This document shows, one piece after another, positions 46,301-47,813 of a stretch of 64,000 nucleotides of DNA (position 1 is its first letter; the number at the start of each line of letters is the position of its first letter). The stretch is from assembly GCA_002633025.1 (NCBI GenBank), contig NMRB01000506.1, forward strand, positions 123,625 through 187,624. The letters run 5' to 3'. Both the position numbers and the translations under genes were made by a program. This DNA is from Notospermus geniculatus. Taxonomy: Eukaryota; Nemertea; Pilidiophora; Heteronemertea; Lineidae. The notes under the pieces were generated by a model that was given only the letters and a program-made list of their open reading frames with translations, made no database searches and was not told the DNA's origin.

Positions 46301-47616
46301 GAACCCTTAAACCAGATCTAAATAGGGACTTTTGCTTCTTCAAGCACTTTCTGCACTTCTTTCATGTCTAAATCTCTCCCCTCAGTTTGCCCCGAGAACA
46401 CATTTGGTCCGAACTGCCAGGGACAATGTAGCTGTGCCAATGGCGCCCTCTGCGACAAAACGACGGGAGAATGTAAGTGTGGAATGGGATGGACCGGCGA
46501 TACCTGCGAGGAACCGTGCCAAGACGGTTCATACGGACCAAACTGTACTCAGACCTGCACGTGCCAGAACGGCGGATCGTGCGATCGGTATAGTGGATGT
46601 TGTAAATGTCCGCCTGGGTGGTATGGACAGCAGTGTGAATATGGTAAGTTCTTTGACTTCTGCGTTCCGTATGACACTGACAGTATGTGTGACGTTAACT
46701 CAAAATGCTTACATATGTCATTTAATTCACAGAATGCCCCGAAGGATTTTACGGAGACAACTGCCGACGAAAATGTGACTGTGTAAATGGCGCCAAATGT
46801 GACCCGGAGACTGGCCAGTGCATCTGTAAGCCCGGTTACAAGGGTAGCACATGTGAAAAGGTCTGCCGCGAGGGCACCTATGGAAAACGTTGCAAGAAGG
46901 ATTGCAAGTGCGAGGACAAGGCGTTCTGCGACCCTGTGACAGGAAGTTGTGCCTGTCCATCTGGCTTCGCAGGGGAGAGGTGCTTCAGAGGTGAGATAGC
47001 TTTCATTCCCTTTATTGGCAATGAAGCTGAGGAGATGAGGGACCCAACTTTTAATCTGAACTTAGCATTGCAGTTCCACTTCATTTTGTAGCGAAAGCTC
47101 AGTCCCACTTTGAAATGTAGGCCCAGTCCCACTTATTTTGAAGTGTCGGCCAAGTCCCATTTCGTTTTGAAGAGTCAGCCCAGTCCCACTTCGTTTTGAA
47201 GTGTAGGCCCAGTCCCACTTCGTTTTGAAGTGTAGGCCCAGTCCCACTTCAGTTTGAAGCGTAGGCCCAGGTCCCACTTGGTTTTGAAGTGTCGGCCCAG
47301 GTCCCACTTGGTTTTGAAGAGTCGGCCCAGTCCCACCTCGTTTTGAAGCGTAGGCCCAGTCCCACTTCATTTGAACTGTCAGCCCAGTCCCGCTTCATTT
47401 TGAAGTTTACATGTAGGCCCAGTCCCACCTCATTTGAAGTGTGAGCCAAGACATTTCAACTTAAACCTCTCCCTTTTCCAGCTTGCCCTCCCGGCCGGTA
47501 CGGCCCCAGCTGTACATATACGTGTGACTGTGATAGTGGTGTAAACTGCGACCCTGTATCGGGAGCCTGCCAGTGTCCTGACGGCATGATAGGGACAAGA
47601 TGTCAGATTCCAGAAG
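1221..47616 (+). CDS. MEGF6: MEGF6-like multiple-EGF secreted protein, 23 exons seen, both ends incomplete
   Basis: Twenty-three GT-AG exons on one strand join in frame to 1,379 codons without a stop. The order is seven fibrillin-type EGF domains (four with the D-x-D/N-E-C calcium signature), a Pro/Gln-rich linker, then about 24 EGF modules of the form C-P-x-G-x-Y/F-G-x-x-C ... C-x-C-x-N-G-x-x-C-D ... G-x-C-x-C-x-P-G-W/Y. This two-part order is what is known for MEGF6 (EMI domain, cbEGFs, then many laminin-like EGFs). MEGF10/11/PEAR1/Draper lack the cbEGF block. Visible length approaches vertebrate MEGF6 (about 1,500 residues). The protein should be extracellular, with disulfide-rich rod-like modules; its ligand is unknown. 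First coding base is codon position 2, so upstream exons (signal peptide, EMI) are outside the window. No transmembrane segment is visible, but the 3' end is unresolved. N-x-S/T sites occur in exons 13, 17 and 21. Confidence 0.8.
1579..1851. mobile_element. MITE, 'GTCAATTGTGCA' family, degenerate copy
   Basis: Ends cagtacggagcacaactgacc and gtcagttgtgcaaagtac. The core shares cacgcagaagg, cgtcacgcg and atgacgttacgtcttca with the other copies. Confidence 0.5.
1852..2419. other. Intron, no gene seen
   Basis: Mixed sequence with G/C tracts (ggggtggggtgggggtg near 2070). No splice-bounded EGF frame. Confidence 0.4.
2420..2545. repeat. 'CACGTGAGAG...GTTGGCTCTCTATGGGCA' MITE fragment
   Basis: Contains cacgtgagagtattcttgcg, gttagctctctatgggca and gaaactatgggcggtc, shared with fuller copies at 26289-26466 and 54399-54572. 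Confidence 0.5.
2876..3169. repeat. 42-bp minisatellite, seven units
   Basis: Exactly 7 x 42 bp of a unit starting ccactccgtcgtaaaggaaa and ending ggccggaggatagg, nearly identical between units. Because 42 is divisible by three, several frames stay open through it; this is not a gene. Confidence 0.95.
3572..3796. mobile_element. TTAA-flanked MITE (piggyBac-like ends)
   Basis: Begins ttaacccgttaactggg and ends cagtcaatgggttaa, imperfect inverted ends bounded by TTAA. Interior carries repeated attacgtc motifs. TTAA plus CCC start is typical of piggyBac-derived MITEs. Confidence 0.55.
3797..4569. other. Intron, no feature seen
   Basis: No clear exon, terminal repeat or tandem array was found here. 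Confidence 0.4.
4570..4641 (+). tRNA. tRNA-like sequence (pseudogene or SINE head)
   Basis: A-box-like tagcctagtggtta and B-box-like ggcttcgaatcc are at tRNA spacing, with putative anticodon AGC in ttagcaa. The acceptor stem has two mismatches, the D stem is poor and the T loop has one extra base. Not a convincing functional tRNA. Confidence 0.35.
4702..5780. mobile_element. 1.08-kb foldback/MITE with 50-bp inverted ends and internal direct repeats
   Basis: Left arm 4702-4752 (gtattttagaatgctcctca) is inverted at 5730-5780. Inside lies a second element (ggggagatattg ... gcggggagatatg) holding two direct ~280-bp repeats (about 4827-5105 and 5130-5405), both with ccaccagggggcgat and ttttgac-ttgacctact. 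The arms resemble the short foldback at 8347-8462, so it may be a nested insertion. Confidence 0.7.
5975..6186. mobile_element. MITE with 'TTAAAGGAGCAYGGTATTG' ends
   Basis: gttaaaggagcatggtattg at the left is inverted as caataccgtgctcctttaac at the right. Related ends occur at 39789-40074 and as a solo arm at 25051. Confidence 0.65.
6289..6681. mobile_element. MITE with perfect 30-bp terminal inverted repeats
   Basis: ctttaaagcgaatggctcgc at 6289 onward is matched without mismatch by the reverse complement ending at 6681 (gcgagccattcgctttaaag). Perfect arms suggest recent insertion. Confidence 0.75.
6682..7470. other. Intron, no feature seen
   Basis: Open frames here overlap on both strands and carry no recognisable domain. 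Confidence 0.4.
7471..7729. mobile_element. MITE, 'GTCAATTGTGCA' family, full copy
   Basis: Ends cacaattgacctcccttccg and aaggtaggtcaattgtgca. Core has cgtaccgtcctcgtatcttc and cgacgtaacgtcatttg. Opposite orientation to the copy at 895-1152. Confidence 0.65.
7730..8346. other. Intron, no feature seen
   Basis: No exon or repeat boundary recognised. Confidence 0.35.
8347..8462. mobile_element. Short foldback element
   Basis: cgtattttagaacgttcctt ... aaggaacgttctaaaatatg inverted arms around a ~50-bp loop. Confidence 0.65.
8463..9422. other. Intron, no feature seen
   Basis: Two short catccaagatggc/agccatcttgg motifs near 9370-9400; nothing else recognised. Confidence 0.35.
9423..9626. mobile_element. 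MITE with 'TAAAGGGGCTGTTCATTTTCGTC' ends
   Basis: Long inverted arms (aaaggggctgttcattttcg; atgaaaatgaacagcccctt). A close second copy is at 32742-32945, including the interior gcaaattgcagggattattt. Confidence 0.8.
9930..10611. mobile_element. Nested pair of inverted-repeat elements
   Basis: Outer ends gcagggtgtacc (9929) and ggtacaccctgtg (10601). Inner ends cttcattccacagccgaatg (10032) and ggatgtggaatgaag (10460), with matching gggtcaaatttgacaaa / gtcaattttgaccc inside. Confidence 0.5.
10612..11529. other. Intron, no feature seen
   Basis: An open frame at 10826-11098 (+) has no recognisable domain and no splice signals matching the gene's phase. Confidence 0.35.
11530..11676. mobile_element. 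Foldback MITE with CTGA target duplication
   Basis: ggcccgtatgcaccaaacga inverted as tcttcgttggtgcttacggc, inner gttgagccacaacttttc arms. Flanked by ctga on both sides. Confidence 0.7.
12096..12339. mobile_element. MITE, 'GCGCACTTCCGYCGAAATC' family, copy 1
   Basis: gatctgcgcacttccgtcga ... tttcggcggaagtgcgcagatc subterminal arms and a core with gaaaccagctgacgtgacgc and gattcagcaatggtcgact. Other copies: 21564-21808, 40789-41013, 43713-43973. Confidence 0.75.
12384..13002. mobile_element. 619-bp TA-flanked DNA transposon, 'CAGTGGAACCCCGGT' family, copy 1
   Basis: Begins cagtggaaccccggt and ends accggggttccactg, with TA on each side (12382-12383, 13003-13004). Interior has repeated gtggtcgcgtta motifs. 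An inverted second copy is at 38830-39450. TA duplication and CAGT ends suggest a Tc1/mariner/pogo-type non-autonomous element; no transposase frame. Confidence 0.85.
13003..14403. other. AT-rich intron, no feature seen
   Basis: Long A+T-rich stretch up to the exon 2 acceptor; no terminal repeats or arrays noticed. Confidence 0.4.
14404..14529 (+). CDS. MEGF6: MEGF6-like exon 2: EGF domain (non-calcium type)
   Basis: Acceptor tttacttaccag, donor gtaagt; phase 1-1, 42 codons. Reads [16 protein letters not shown] then [18 protein letters not shown]. Six cysteines are present, but the D-x-D-E calcium box and the hydroxylation Asn are absent, unlike exons 1, 5 and 6. Confidence 0.85.
14535..14695 (-). 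repeat. SINE family B fragment
   Basis: On the - strand, an A-box-like ggtggcgtggtgaaacatagtg-type start and B-box gagagttcaatccc, then ctccagtttcctcc. The tail phrase also occurs at 20440-20530 (-) and 31434-31585 (+). Confidence 0.45.
14751..14941. repeat. Two 98-bp tandem units
   Basis: ggctacaggattttcccatt at 14751 recurs at 14849 and the match continues to taatggcca, near-perfect at period 98. Units contain several catttggctaca sub-repeats. Confidence 0.9.
15114..15359 (+). CDS. MEGF6: MEGF6-like exon 3: two EGF domains
   Basis: Acceptor ccactcctttcag, donor gtaagt; phase 1-1, 82 codons. The first domain starts [11 protein letters not shown] (no calcium box). The second starts [12 protein letters not shown] and carries [12 protein letters not shown], so it is a calcium-binding, potentially hydroxylated EGF. 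This is the only two-domain exon in the cbEGF block, which suggests loss of a phase-1 intron. Confidence 0.88.
15845..16024. mobile_element. Foldback MITE
   Basis: ggccggtttccac ... gtggaaacgggc ends, with inner gtgcgattttcacagc / gtgaaaactgctacgc and gataatc/gattatc arms. Confidence 0.6.
16121..16248. mobile_element. Foldback MITE
   Basis: ggggtagcgagcataaaggg inverted as cctttatgctcgctacccc, with inner gcctaagccaggcgtagtgctg arms; nearly perfect hairpin. Confidence 0.8.
16249..16856. other. Intron before exon 4, no feature seen
   Basis: No repeat boundary recognised. Confidence 0.35.
16857..16994 (+). CDS. MEGF6: MEGF6-like exon 4: EGF domain
   Basis: Acceptor atgtttttag, donor gtttgt (weak but GT); phase 1-1, 46 codons. 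EGF core runs [16 protein letters not shown] to [16 protein letters not shown]. An upstream AG at 16830 would put an in-frame stop before the domain, so the acceptor at 16856 was chosen. The exon is about five codons longer at its 5' end than its neighbours. Confidence 0.8.
17150..17265. mobile_element. Diverged relative of the 124-bp MITE
   Basis: Shares acacaatggaaatcctattg, aatgtggcttattc and gtcaatcgatgacc with 17788-17911; ends are eroded. Confidence 0.5.
17409..17531 (+). CDS. MEGF6: MEGF6-like exon 5: calcium-binding EGF
   Basis: Acceptor ttgcttacag, donor gtatgt; phase 1-1, 41 codons. D-T-D-E-C calcium box and [12 protein letters not shown] hydroxylation consensus. Unusual features are an adjacent Cys pair (GTACCEH) and a C-terminal DGCGCQ, so it has more than six cysteines. 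Confidence 0.85.
17593..17744. mobile_element. Foldback MITE
   Basis: ggcccctttcgaaaatcttc inverted as aagacttttgaaaggggcc, plus ataacaatatcctcgcc / ggcgaggatgttgttat arms around a gtacatg palindrome. Confidence 0.8.
17755..18118 (+). repeat. tRNA-derived SINE family A, interrupted by a MITE
   Basis: Head ggtggtgtagtggttcgggt, then after an insert the continuation ctgactagcggtcagagggt with B-box gggttcgaatccc and body gactttgggcaagtctcttt. Compare the uninterrupted copy at 29467-29745. Confidence 0.8.
17788..17911. mobile_element. 124-bp MITE inside the SINE
   Basis: Perfect 18-bp inverted ends agtttagaattcccgatc / gatcgggaattctaaact. Interior acacaatggaaatcctattg and gtcaatcgatgacc is also present in a related copy at about 17150-17260. 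Confidence 0.85.
18185..18343. repeat. Partial copy of 'CTCGTTCTTGAC' inverted-repeat element
   Basis: agttgagtcaacaactacat, cagcacgagtgtggtcaaga and acgaggattcgaatacgccc match the right half of 54819-55104. Confidence 0.65.
18391..18513 (+). CDS. MEGF6: MEGF6-like exon 6: calcium-binding EGF
   Basis: Acceptor tttcgtttcag, donor gtgagt; phase 1-1, 41 codons. D-V-N-E-C calcium box, NNGGC, and [12 protein letters not shown] hydroxylation consensus. Last domain of the cbEGF block. Confidence 0.87.
18657..18875 (+). repeat. SINE family A, headless (body and tail) copy
   Basis: Starts gcgactttgggcaagtctct, continues through aatgagcagctcatctgagt to the shared tail actataaacccaaactttaa. The tRNA-like head is missing, as expected of a 5'-truncated retroposon. 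Confidence 0.85.
19223..19480. mobile_element. MITE with 'AAGCTAGGAATCCACCATTG' ends, copy 1
   Basis: aagctaggaatccacc / gtggattcctagctt ends; second arms ttgcgacttgctttgcaa / ttgcaaagcaagtcgg. Second copy 40073-40316 in the same orientation. This copy has an extra ctgggttgctttgcaa duplication. Confidence 0.85.
19807..20140. repeat. ~31-bp minisatellite, about ten units
   Basis: Unit like tcatagttagattgactatg + aaaacattaca, repeated with substitutions and decaying towards the right. Each unit contains a catagt/actatg inverted pair. Confidence 0.9.
20440..20530 (-). repeat. SINE family B fragment
   Basis: caggaggaaaccggag and a B-box-like gtcaaacagggaacctc on the reverse strand; same family as 31434-31585. 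Confidence 0.4.
20558..20705. mobile_element. ~150-bp MITE, copy 1
   Basis: gacatcataattcgcacgtc, agccatgttggaggtcatct and acgtgccgtccaagatggtg closely match 34122-34274. Repeated gacgtca sites. Confidence 0.75.
20755..20895 (+). CDS. MEGF6: MEGF6-like exon 7: non-EGF linker
   Basis: Acceptor atttctttcag, donor gtgagt; phase 1-1, 47 codons, no cysteine. Pro/Gln-rich start ([11 protein letters not shown]) then a short amphipathic stretch (INLQQELKQ). It is open in the required frame and phase-compatible with both neighbours. It separates the two EGF classes, as a linker does in MEGF6. Assignment rests on frame, splice sites and position. Confidence 0.65.
20896..21563. other. Start of intron 7, no feature seen
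   Basis: An open frame at 21125-21430 has no recognisable domain. Confidence 0.35.
21564..21808. mobile_element. MITE, 'GCGCACTTCCGYCGAAATC' family, copy 2
   Basis: gactgttctcaaattgacgt ... gaatttgagaatggtct ends; gcgcacttccgccgaaatct subterminal arm. Inverted relative to copy 3. Confidence 0.8.
22100..22207. mobile_element. Short inverted-repeat element ('ACAGGGTG' ends)
   Basis: acagggtggcccagaaaaaa / ccttctgggacaccctgt. The acagggtgtccc end is common in mariner-like MITEs. Confidence 0.55.
22447..22705. repeat. ~20-bp minisatellite, about 13 units
   Basis: Unit cttggtgcccacactcatat with variants (cccgcacccatat). Open in several frames only because of its periodicity. Confidence 0.92.
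22880..23133. mobile_element. MITE with 'GTTTCCGCCAGGG' ends and A/T palindromic core
   Basis: gtttccgccaggg / ctctggcggaaac ends, inner acggtacggac / ggatccgtaccct. Contains a run of alternating A8/T8 blocks at about 22909-22965. Confidence 0.75.
23397..23558. mobile_element. Foldback MITE
   Basis: ggtctaggaaacccgtcgga inverted as tccgacgggtttttctagacc. Confidence 0.7.
23559..24300. other. Intron, no feature seen
   Basis: AT-rich, no repeat boundary recognised. Confidence 0.35.
24301..24607. mobile_element. TTAA-flanked MITE, uninterrupted copy
   Basis: ttaacatgttgactgcca / tggcagtcaacgtgttaa inverted ends with TTAA at both termini (piggyBac-type target). Interior gactcgtagt/actcgtag arms. 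An interrupted copy lies at 30913-31412. Confidence 0.85.
25133..25311. mobile_element. TA-flanked MITE, 'CAGTGGAACCTC' family
   Basis: cagtggaacctcccttaacg / gagaggttccactg between TA dinucleotides; internal aggacacc/ggtgtcc arms. Same family at 60122 and 60986. Confidence 0.85.
25632..26089. mobile_element. 458-bp MITE with 'TAGCCGCGTTTACACTGCC' ends
   Basis: tagccgcgtttacactgcc / ggcagtgtaaacgcggcta, perfect at the ends; inner repeats of ggtccggaccgag and cagtgtaaacctg. Confidence 0.85.
26289..26466. mobile_element. MITE, 'GAGTTTTCTTGCNGAGTTG' family, full copy
   Basis: gatgcttctccgcgcagaga ... ctctgatgtggaggagtgcc ends and ctctatgggcaattcaacc / ggtgaattgcccatacagaa arms. Relatives at 2420, 23155, 54207, 54399 and 57510. 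Confidence 0.7.
26624..26848. mobile_element. Foldback MITE
   Basis: taggcccctattacacggag inverted as tatgtaataggggcct; inner gcactattcggtattcc / gaataccgaatagcg arms. Confidence 0.75.
26849..27378. other. Intron, no feature seen
   Basis: AT-rich without recognised elements. Confidence 0.35.
27379..27704. repeat. 'TTAGCTCAC..GTGAGCT..CGTCCGTCGTC' element, truncated by gap
   Basis: ttagctcactcgtgagctat followed by cgtccgtcgtccgtcgtcgt, then blocks of ccacctaag / cttaggtgg. The N run begins directly after a further ccgtccgtcg. Confidence 0.65.
27705..28486. other. Assembly gap (782 N)
   Basis: Run of N. An EGF or linker exon of the MEGF6-like gene could be hidden here. Confidence 0.99.
28916..29029. 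mobile_element. Foldback MITE
   Basis: caggggcctgtttcaaaaag / tttatgaaacagacccctg with inner gtgactttaagc / gcttaaagtcac arms. Confidence 0.75.
29467..29745 (+). repeat. tRNA-derived SINE family A, full-length copy
   Basis: Head ggtggtgtggtggttcaggt (A box) and gggttcgaatccc (B box), body gactttggacaagtctctat and caggtgtataaatgggttcc, tail actataaacccaaactttaa. Best reference copy for the family. Confidence 0.88.
29865..30007 (+). CDS. MEGF6: MEGF6-like exon 8: first MEGF-type EGF and start of the next
   Basis: Acceptor tccactttcag, donor gtgagt; phase 1 start, phase 0 end (143 nt). Carries [18 protein letters not shown] and [12 protein letters not shown], then NDTCKP of the next repeat. 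The phase-0 intron cuts inside an EGF module, unlike the 1-1 exons downstream. Confidence 0.87.
30275..30428. mobile_element. ~155-170-bp MITE with 'AGGAGCTGTC' ends, copy 1
   Basis: aggagctgtcagtgagttga, ataggtgtcactacggcccg and tggtccgctagaactttgct; copies at 44573-44741 and 48505-48672. Confidence 0.75.
30532..30864 (+). CDS. MEGF6: MEGF6-like exon 9: two EGF modules plus two partial
   Basis: Acceptor gtattttcag, donor gtatgt; phase 0-0, 111 codons. Completes repeat 2 (GMFGEGC, CQNGGSC), contains repeat 3 ([10 protein letters not shown] with the variant [10 protein letters not shown]) and begins repeat 4 ([10 protein letters not shown]). Both introns interrupt EGF modules. Confidence 0.88.
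30913..31412. mobile_element. TTAA-type MITE, copy interrupted by a second MITE
   Basis: cacgttgactgccagctgtg ... agccatggcagtcagtgtg. Apart from the 198-bp insert (30944-31141) it follows the copy at 24301-24607 closely; terminal TTAA has decayed. Confidence 0.85.
30944..31141. mobile_element. 198-bp TA-flanked MITE nested in the TTAA MITE
   Basis: ctgtaaaccgtgaaattttc / acttttacggtttacag inverted ends with TA on both sides. Interior rich in ttcgcg/cgcgaa. The empty site is visible at 24301-24607 (gagcatactcgtag). Confidence 0.9.
31434..31585 (+). repeat. SINE family B copy
   Basis: tRNA-like head with gtcagagtggtgcaata and B-box ggttcaaacccc, then ctctggtttcctcctgctta. Confidence 0.5.
31921..32107 (+). 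CDS. MEGF6: MEGF6-like exon 10: end of repeat 4, repeat 5
   Basis: Acceptor ccttcatttcag, donor gtaagt; phase 0 start, phase 1 end, 187 nt, restoring the 1-1 phase used downstream. Contains [15 protein letters not shown] and [10 protein letters not shown]. Repeat 5 has two extra residues ([12 protein letters not shown]) where other repeats read G-x-C-x-C-x-P-G. Confidence 0.87.
32108..32741. other. Intron 10, 5' part, no feature seen
   Basis: No repeat boundary recognised. Confidence 0.35.
32742..32945. mobile_element. MITE with 'AAAGGGGCTGTTCATTTTCGTC' ends, copy 2
   Basis: Same orientation as 9423-9626 and nearly the same length; aaaggggctgttcattttcg / cgaaaatgaacagcccctt. Confidence 0.8.
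33200..33478 (-). pseudogene. RecQ/SF2 helicase-like N-terminal fragment
   Basis: A 92-codon frame reads [20 protein letters not shown] then [18 protein letters not shown]. The Q-K-E-A-x9-D-x-L-V spacing followed by a Walker A box (RTGSGKS) and a downstream Gln is the layout of motifs 0 and I in RecQ/WRN-like helicases. The frame stops 17 codons after the Lys-Ser, so motifs Ia-VI are missing. It lies antisense inside a MEGF6-like intron among repeats. Most likely a fragment of a multicopy helicase gene or a mobile-element passenger. A first exon with a missed donor is the alternative. Confidence 0.5.
34122..34274. mobile_element. ~150-bp MITE, copy 2
   Basis: ataggccatgtgcacgtgac / ctgcacatggtctata ends; tgacgtcataatgcgcgcgt core. 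Pairs with 20558-20705. Confidence 0.75.
34275..34510. repeat. Irregular minisatellite
   Basis: Variants of actctaggataagtggcacc repeated about eight times with atattctttaccata spacers. Confidence 0.75.
35170..35367. mobile_element. MITE with GACGTCA-containing arms
   Basis: ttgaggctttatataagacg / gacgtcattgcaaagcctct and gtgctggaggacaca / tgtgtcctccagaatgg arms. Confidence 0.65.
35623..35752. mobile_element. Foldback MITE
   Basis: tcataaagcggttctattgt / cgatagaaccgctttataaa and ggttccaagtgt / acacttggaacc arms; near-perfect hairpin. Confidence 0.8.
35964..36474. repeat. 43-bp minisatellite, about 11-12 units
   Basis: Unit tatcggaatgaacatggaac + ccataccctatctttcccttgac. Sits in the intron directly upstream of exon 11. 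Confidence 0.92.
36833..36958 (+). CDS. MEGF6: MEGF6-like exon 11: EGF module 6
   Basis: Acceptor taattattccag, donor gtaagg; phase 1-1, 42 codons. Reads [37 protein letters not shown]. One codon shorter than the 43-codon modules that follow. Confidence 0.85.
36959..38418. other. Intron 11, no feature seen
   Basis: AT-rich; a short direct repeat (cattcgaattgcctcgtatt) near 37909 and 37939. Confidence 0.4.
38419..38547 (+). CDS. MEGF6: MEGF6-like exon 12: EGF module 7
   Basis: Acceptor ggttatttcag, donor gtgggt; phase 1-1, 129 nt. [17 protein letters not shown] and [10 protein letters not shown] give a complete module. Confidence 0.87.
38830..39450. mobile_element. 621-bp TA-flanked DNA transposon, 'CAGTGGAACCCCGGT' family, copy 2
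   Basis: Reverse-orientation copy of 12384-13002 with TA at 38828-38829 and 39451-39452; very similar throughout. The one large difference to the eye is a few-base change near the cataagtaggcaggcctaag block. Confidence 0.88.
39453..39566. repeat. Palindromic 'ATTGCTGTCAGACAGCAAT' array
   Basis: Three or more copies of attgctgtc(a)gacagcaat in both orientations, plus tacagtactgta; strong cruciform potential. Confidence 0.85.
39644..39772 (+). CDS. MEGF6: MEGF6-like exon 13: EGF module 8
   Basis: Acceptor tattccttccag, donor gtaggt; phase 1-1, 129 nt. [24 protein letters not shown] and [10 protein letters not shown]. Contains an N-C-S glycosylation sequon. Confidence 0.87.
39789..40074. mobile_element. 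MITE with 'TTAAAGGACCACTGTATTGC' ends
   Basis: ttaaaggaccactgtattgc / gcaatactgtggtcctttaa, perfect 20-bp inverted ends at least. It abuts the next MITE with 1-2 bp overlap. Related to 5975-6186. Confidence 0.85.
40073..40316. mobile_element. MITE with 'AAGCTAGGAATCCACCATTG' ends, copy 2
   Basis: Same orientation as 19223-19480; lies between a MITE and exon 14. Confidence 0.85.
40396..40524 (+). CDS. MEGF6: MEGF6-like exon 14: EGF module 9
   Basis: Acceptor tgattttcag, donor gtaagt; phase 1-1, 129 nt. [24 protein letters not shown] and [10 protein letters not shown]. Confidence 0.88.
40608..40790 (+). repeat. Two SINE family A head fragments in tandem
   Basis: tgtagtggctcgggtctcgg-ctagcagtcaa and tgtagtggctcaggtctcgt-gctagcagtcag, each preceded by the duplicated gatgtagaagatgaggaaat block that starts just after exon 14. 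Confidence 0.7.
40789..41013. mobile_element. MITE, 'GCGCACTTCCGYCGAAATC' family, copy 3
   Basis: acctcgatctgaaaccagct, gattcagcaatggtcgact and tttcagaccgaggttgtg; left arm eroded. Confidence 0.78.
41126..41512 (+). CDS. MEGF6: MEGF6-like exon 15: EGF modules 10-12
   Basis: Acceptor tatcttttcag, donor gtaagt; phase 1-1, 387 nt (three times 129). Modules begin [20 protein letters not shown] and [10 protein letters not shown]. The uninterrupted triple module fits loss of two introns or internal tandem duplication. Confidence 0.9.
41598..42143. mobile_element. Cluster of two to three 'GTCAATTGTGCA' MITEs
   Basis: One degenerate copy (41598-41790), one full copy (41786-42054; cacaattgacctcccttccg / gaggtcaattgtgccaggta) and a further half (42054-42143). 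They nearly fill the intron between exons 15 and 16. Confidence 0.65.
42181..42309 (+). CDS. MEGF6: MEGF6-like exon 16: EGF module 13
   Basis: Acceptor tttacattccag, donor gtgagt; phase 1-1, 129 nt. [24 protein letters not shown] and [10 protein letters not shown]. Confidence 0.87.
42429..42793. repeat. 'TTAGCTCAC..GTGAGCT..CGTCCGTCGTC' element, truncated by gap
   Basis: tagctcactggggtgagcta, then a cgtccgtcgtcgtc run, ccaccaggtggcggaaac and ttcaaggtcacagaggtcaa. Same family as 27379-27704. Confidence 0.7.
42794..43335. other. Assembly gap (542 N)
   Basis: Run of N inside a repeat, in the intron between exons 16 and 17. Confidence 0.99.
43618..44005. repeat. Dispersed repeat interrupted by a MITE
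   Basis: Left part (ctcaataggtgtcactagtg ... ccattgtatag) and right part (gtgctgccctctatcgtagc) are contiguous in the reverse copy at 755-888. Confidence 0.8.
43713..43973. mobile_element. MITE, 'GCGCACTTCCGYCGAAATC' family, copy 4 (nested)
   Basis: Begins near gagattctcgaattctcaga and ends near tcagtttgggattttg; core as in copies 1-3. Inserted in the dispersed repeat. Confidence 0.8.
44065..44193 (+). CDS. MEGF6: MEGF6-like exon 17: EGF module 14
   Basis: Acceptor actatttgcag, donor gtaagt; phase 1-1, 129 nt. [24 protein letters not shown] and [10 protein letters not shown], with an N-C-S sequon. The preceding intron contains the 542-base assembly gap, so another module there cannot be excluded. 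Confidence 0.87.
44415..44543 (+). CDS. MEGF6: MEGF6-like exon 18: EGF module 15
   Basis: Acceptor tctacttctcag, donor gtacgt; phase 1-1, 129 nt. [24 protein letters not shown] and [10 protein letters not shown]. Confidence 0.88.
44573..44741. mobile_element. ~170-bp MITE with 'AGGAGCTGTC' ends, copy 2
   Basis: aggagctgtcagcgagttga ... gcggctgactgctcct; fills most of the intron between exons 18 and 19. Confidence 0.8.
44851..45108 (+). CDS. MEGF6: MEGF6-like exon 19: EGF modules 16-17
   Basis: Acceptor gttcatttcag, donor gtaagt; phase 1-1, 258 nt (two times 129). [10 protein letters not shown] with [14 protein letters not shown], then [10 protein letters not shown] with [14 protein letters not shown]. 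Confidence 0.9.
45127..45524. mobile_element. ~400-bp inverted-repeat element
   Basis: gggtatactgaatgtgattc / gaatcgcgttcggtatgtataccc-like ends and matched cgcacag..caatgcg / cgcattgtgtcaacgcacag interior arms; occupies the intron after exon 19. Confidence 0.55.
45588..45845 (+). CDS. MEGF6: MEGF6-like exon 20: EGF modules 18-19
   Basis: Acceptor ttgtattacag, donor gtaagt; phase 1-1, 258 nt. [10 protein letters not shown] with [14 protein letters not shown], then [10 protein letters not shown] with [14 protein letters not shown]. Confidence 0.9.
46001..46289. mobile_element. 289-bp MITE with GTAACTCGC/TTACGCGTAA array
   Basis: acagtacaggttggtcacaa / ttgtgacctgtactgt ends (left arm has four extra bases). 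The interior is an array of cgtaactc and gttacgcgtaact. Confidence 0.8.
46386..46643 (+). CDS. MEGF6: MEGF6-like exon 21: EGF modules 20-21
   Basis: Acceptor tctcccctcag, donor gtaagt; phase 1-1, 258 nt. [10 protein letters not shown] with [14 protein letters not shown], then [10 protein letters not shown] with [14 protein letters not shown] (an extra Cys). N-C-T sequon. Confidence 0.9.
46733..46990 (+). CDS. MEGF6: MEGF6-like exon 22: EGF modules 22-23
   Basis: Acceptor tttaattcacag, donor gtgaga; phase 1-1, 258 nt. [10 protein letters not shown] with [14 protein letters not shown], then [10 protein letters not shown] with [14 protein letters not shown]. The intron before it is only 89 nt. 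Confidence 0.9.
47098..47445. repeat. 29-bp minisatellite, about 12 units
   Basis: Unit tgtaggcccagtcccacttc + gttttgaag, ending 36 bp before exon 23. It is Cys/Pro-free in frame and not coding. Confidence 0.92.
47482..47616 (+). CDS. MEGF6: MEGF6-like exon 23: EGF module 24, last certain exon
   Basis: Acceptor tcccttttccag, donor gtaaat; phase 1-1, 135 nt. [24 protein letters not shown] and [10 protein letters not shown], then QIPE. No further EGF exon was seen downstream, so this is probably the last module before a short C-terminal tail. Confidence 0.85.
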
Positions 47617-47689
47617 GTAAATAAAAAAAAATGAAGATTTGCGACTTCAGTTGGTTCTTGGTGGGGTAGTTCCACCTCAGAAGCACTAA

Positions 47690-47813
47690 GGGCCAAATTC
47701 ATAAAGGGTGTTTAAGACTTAGATGCGTGTAACTTCGTCAAATGCATGGTGGAAGTGTGTGCATAGTGAAGTTACACGCGTCTAAGTCTCAAACACCCTT
47801 TATGAATATGGCC
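47690..47813. mobile_element. Foldback MITE
   Basis: gggccaaattcataaagggt / accctttatgaatatggccc, inner gcgtgtaacttc / gaagttacacgc arms. Confidence 0.8.
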
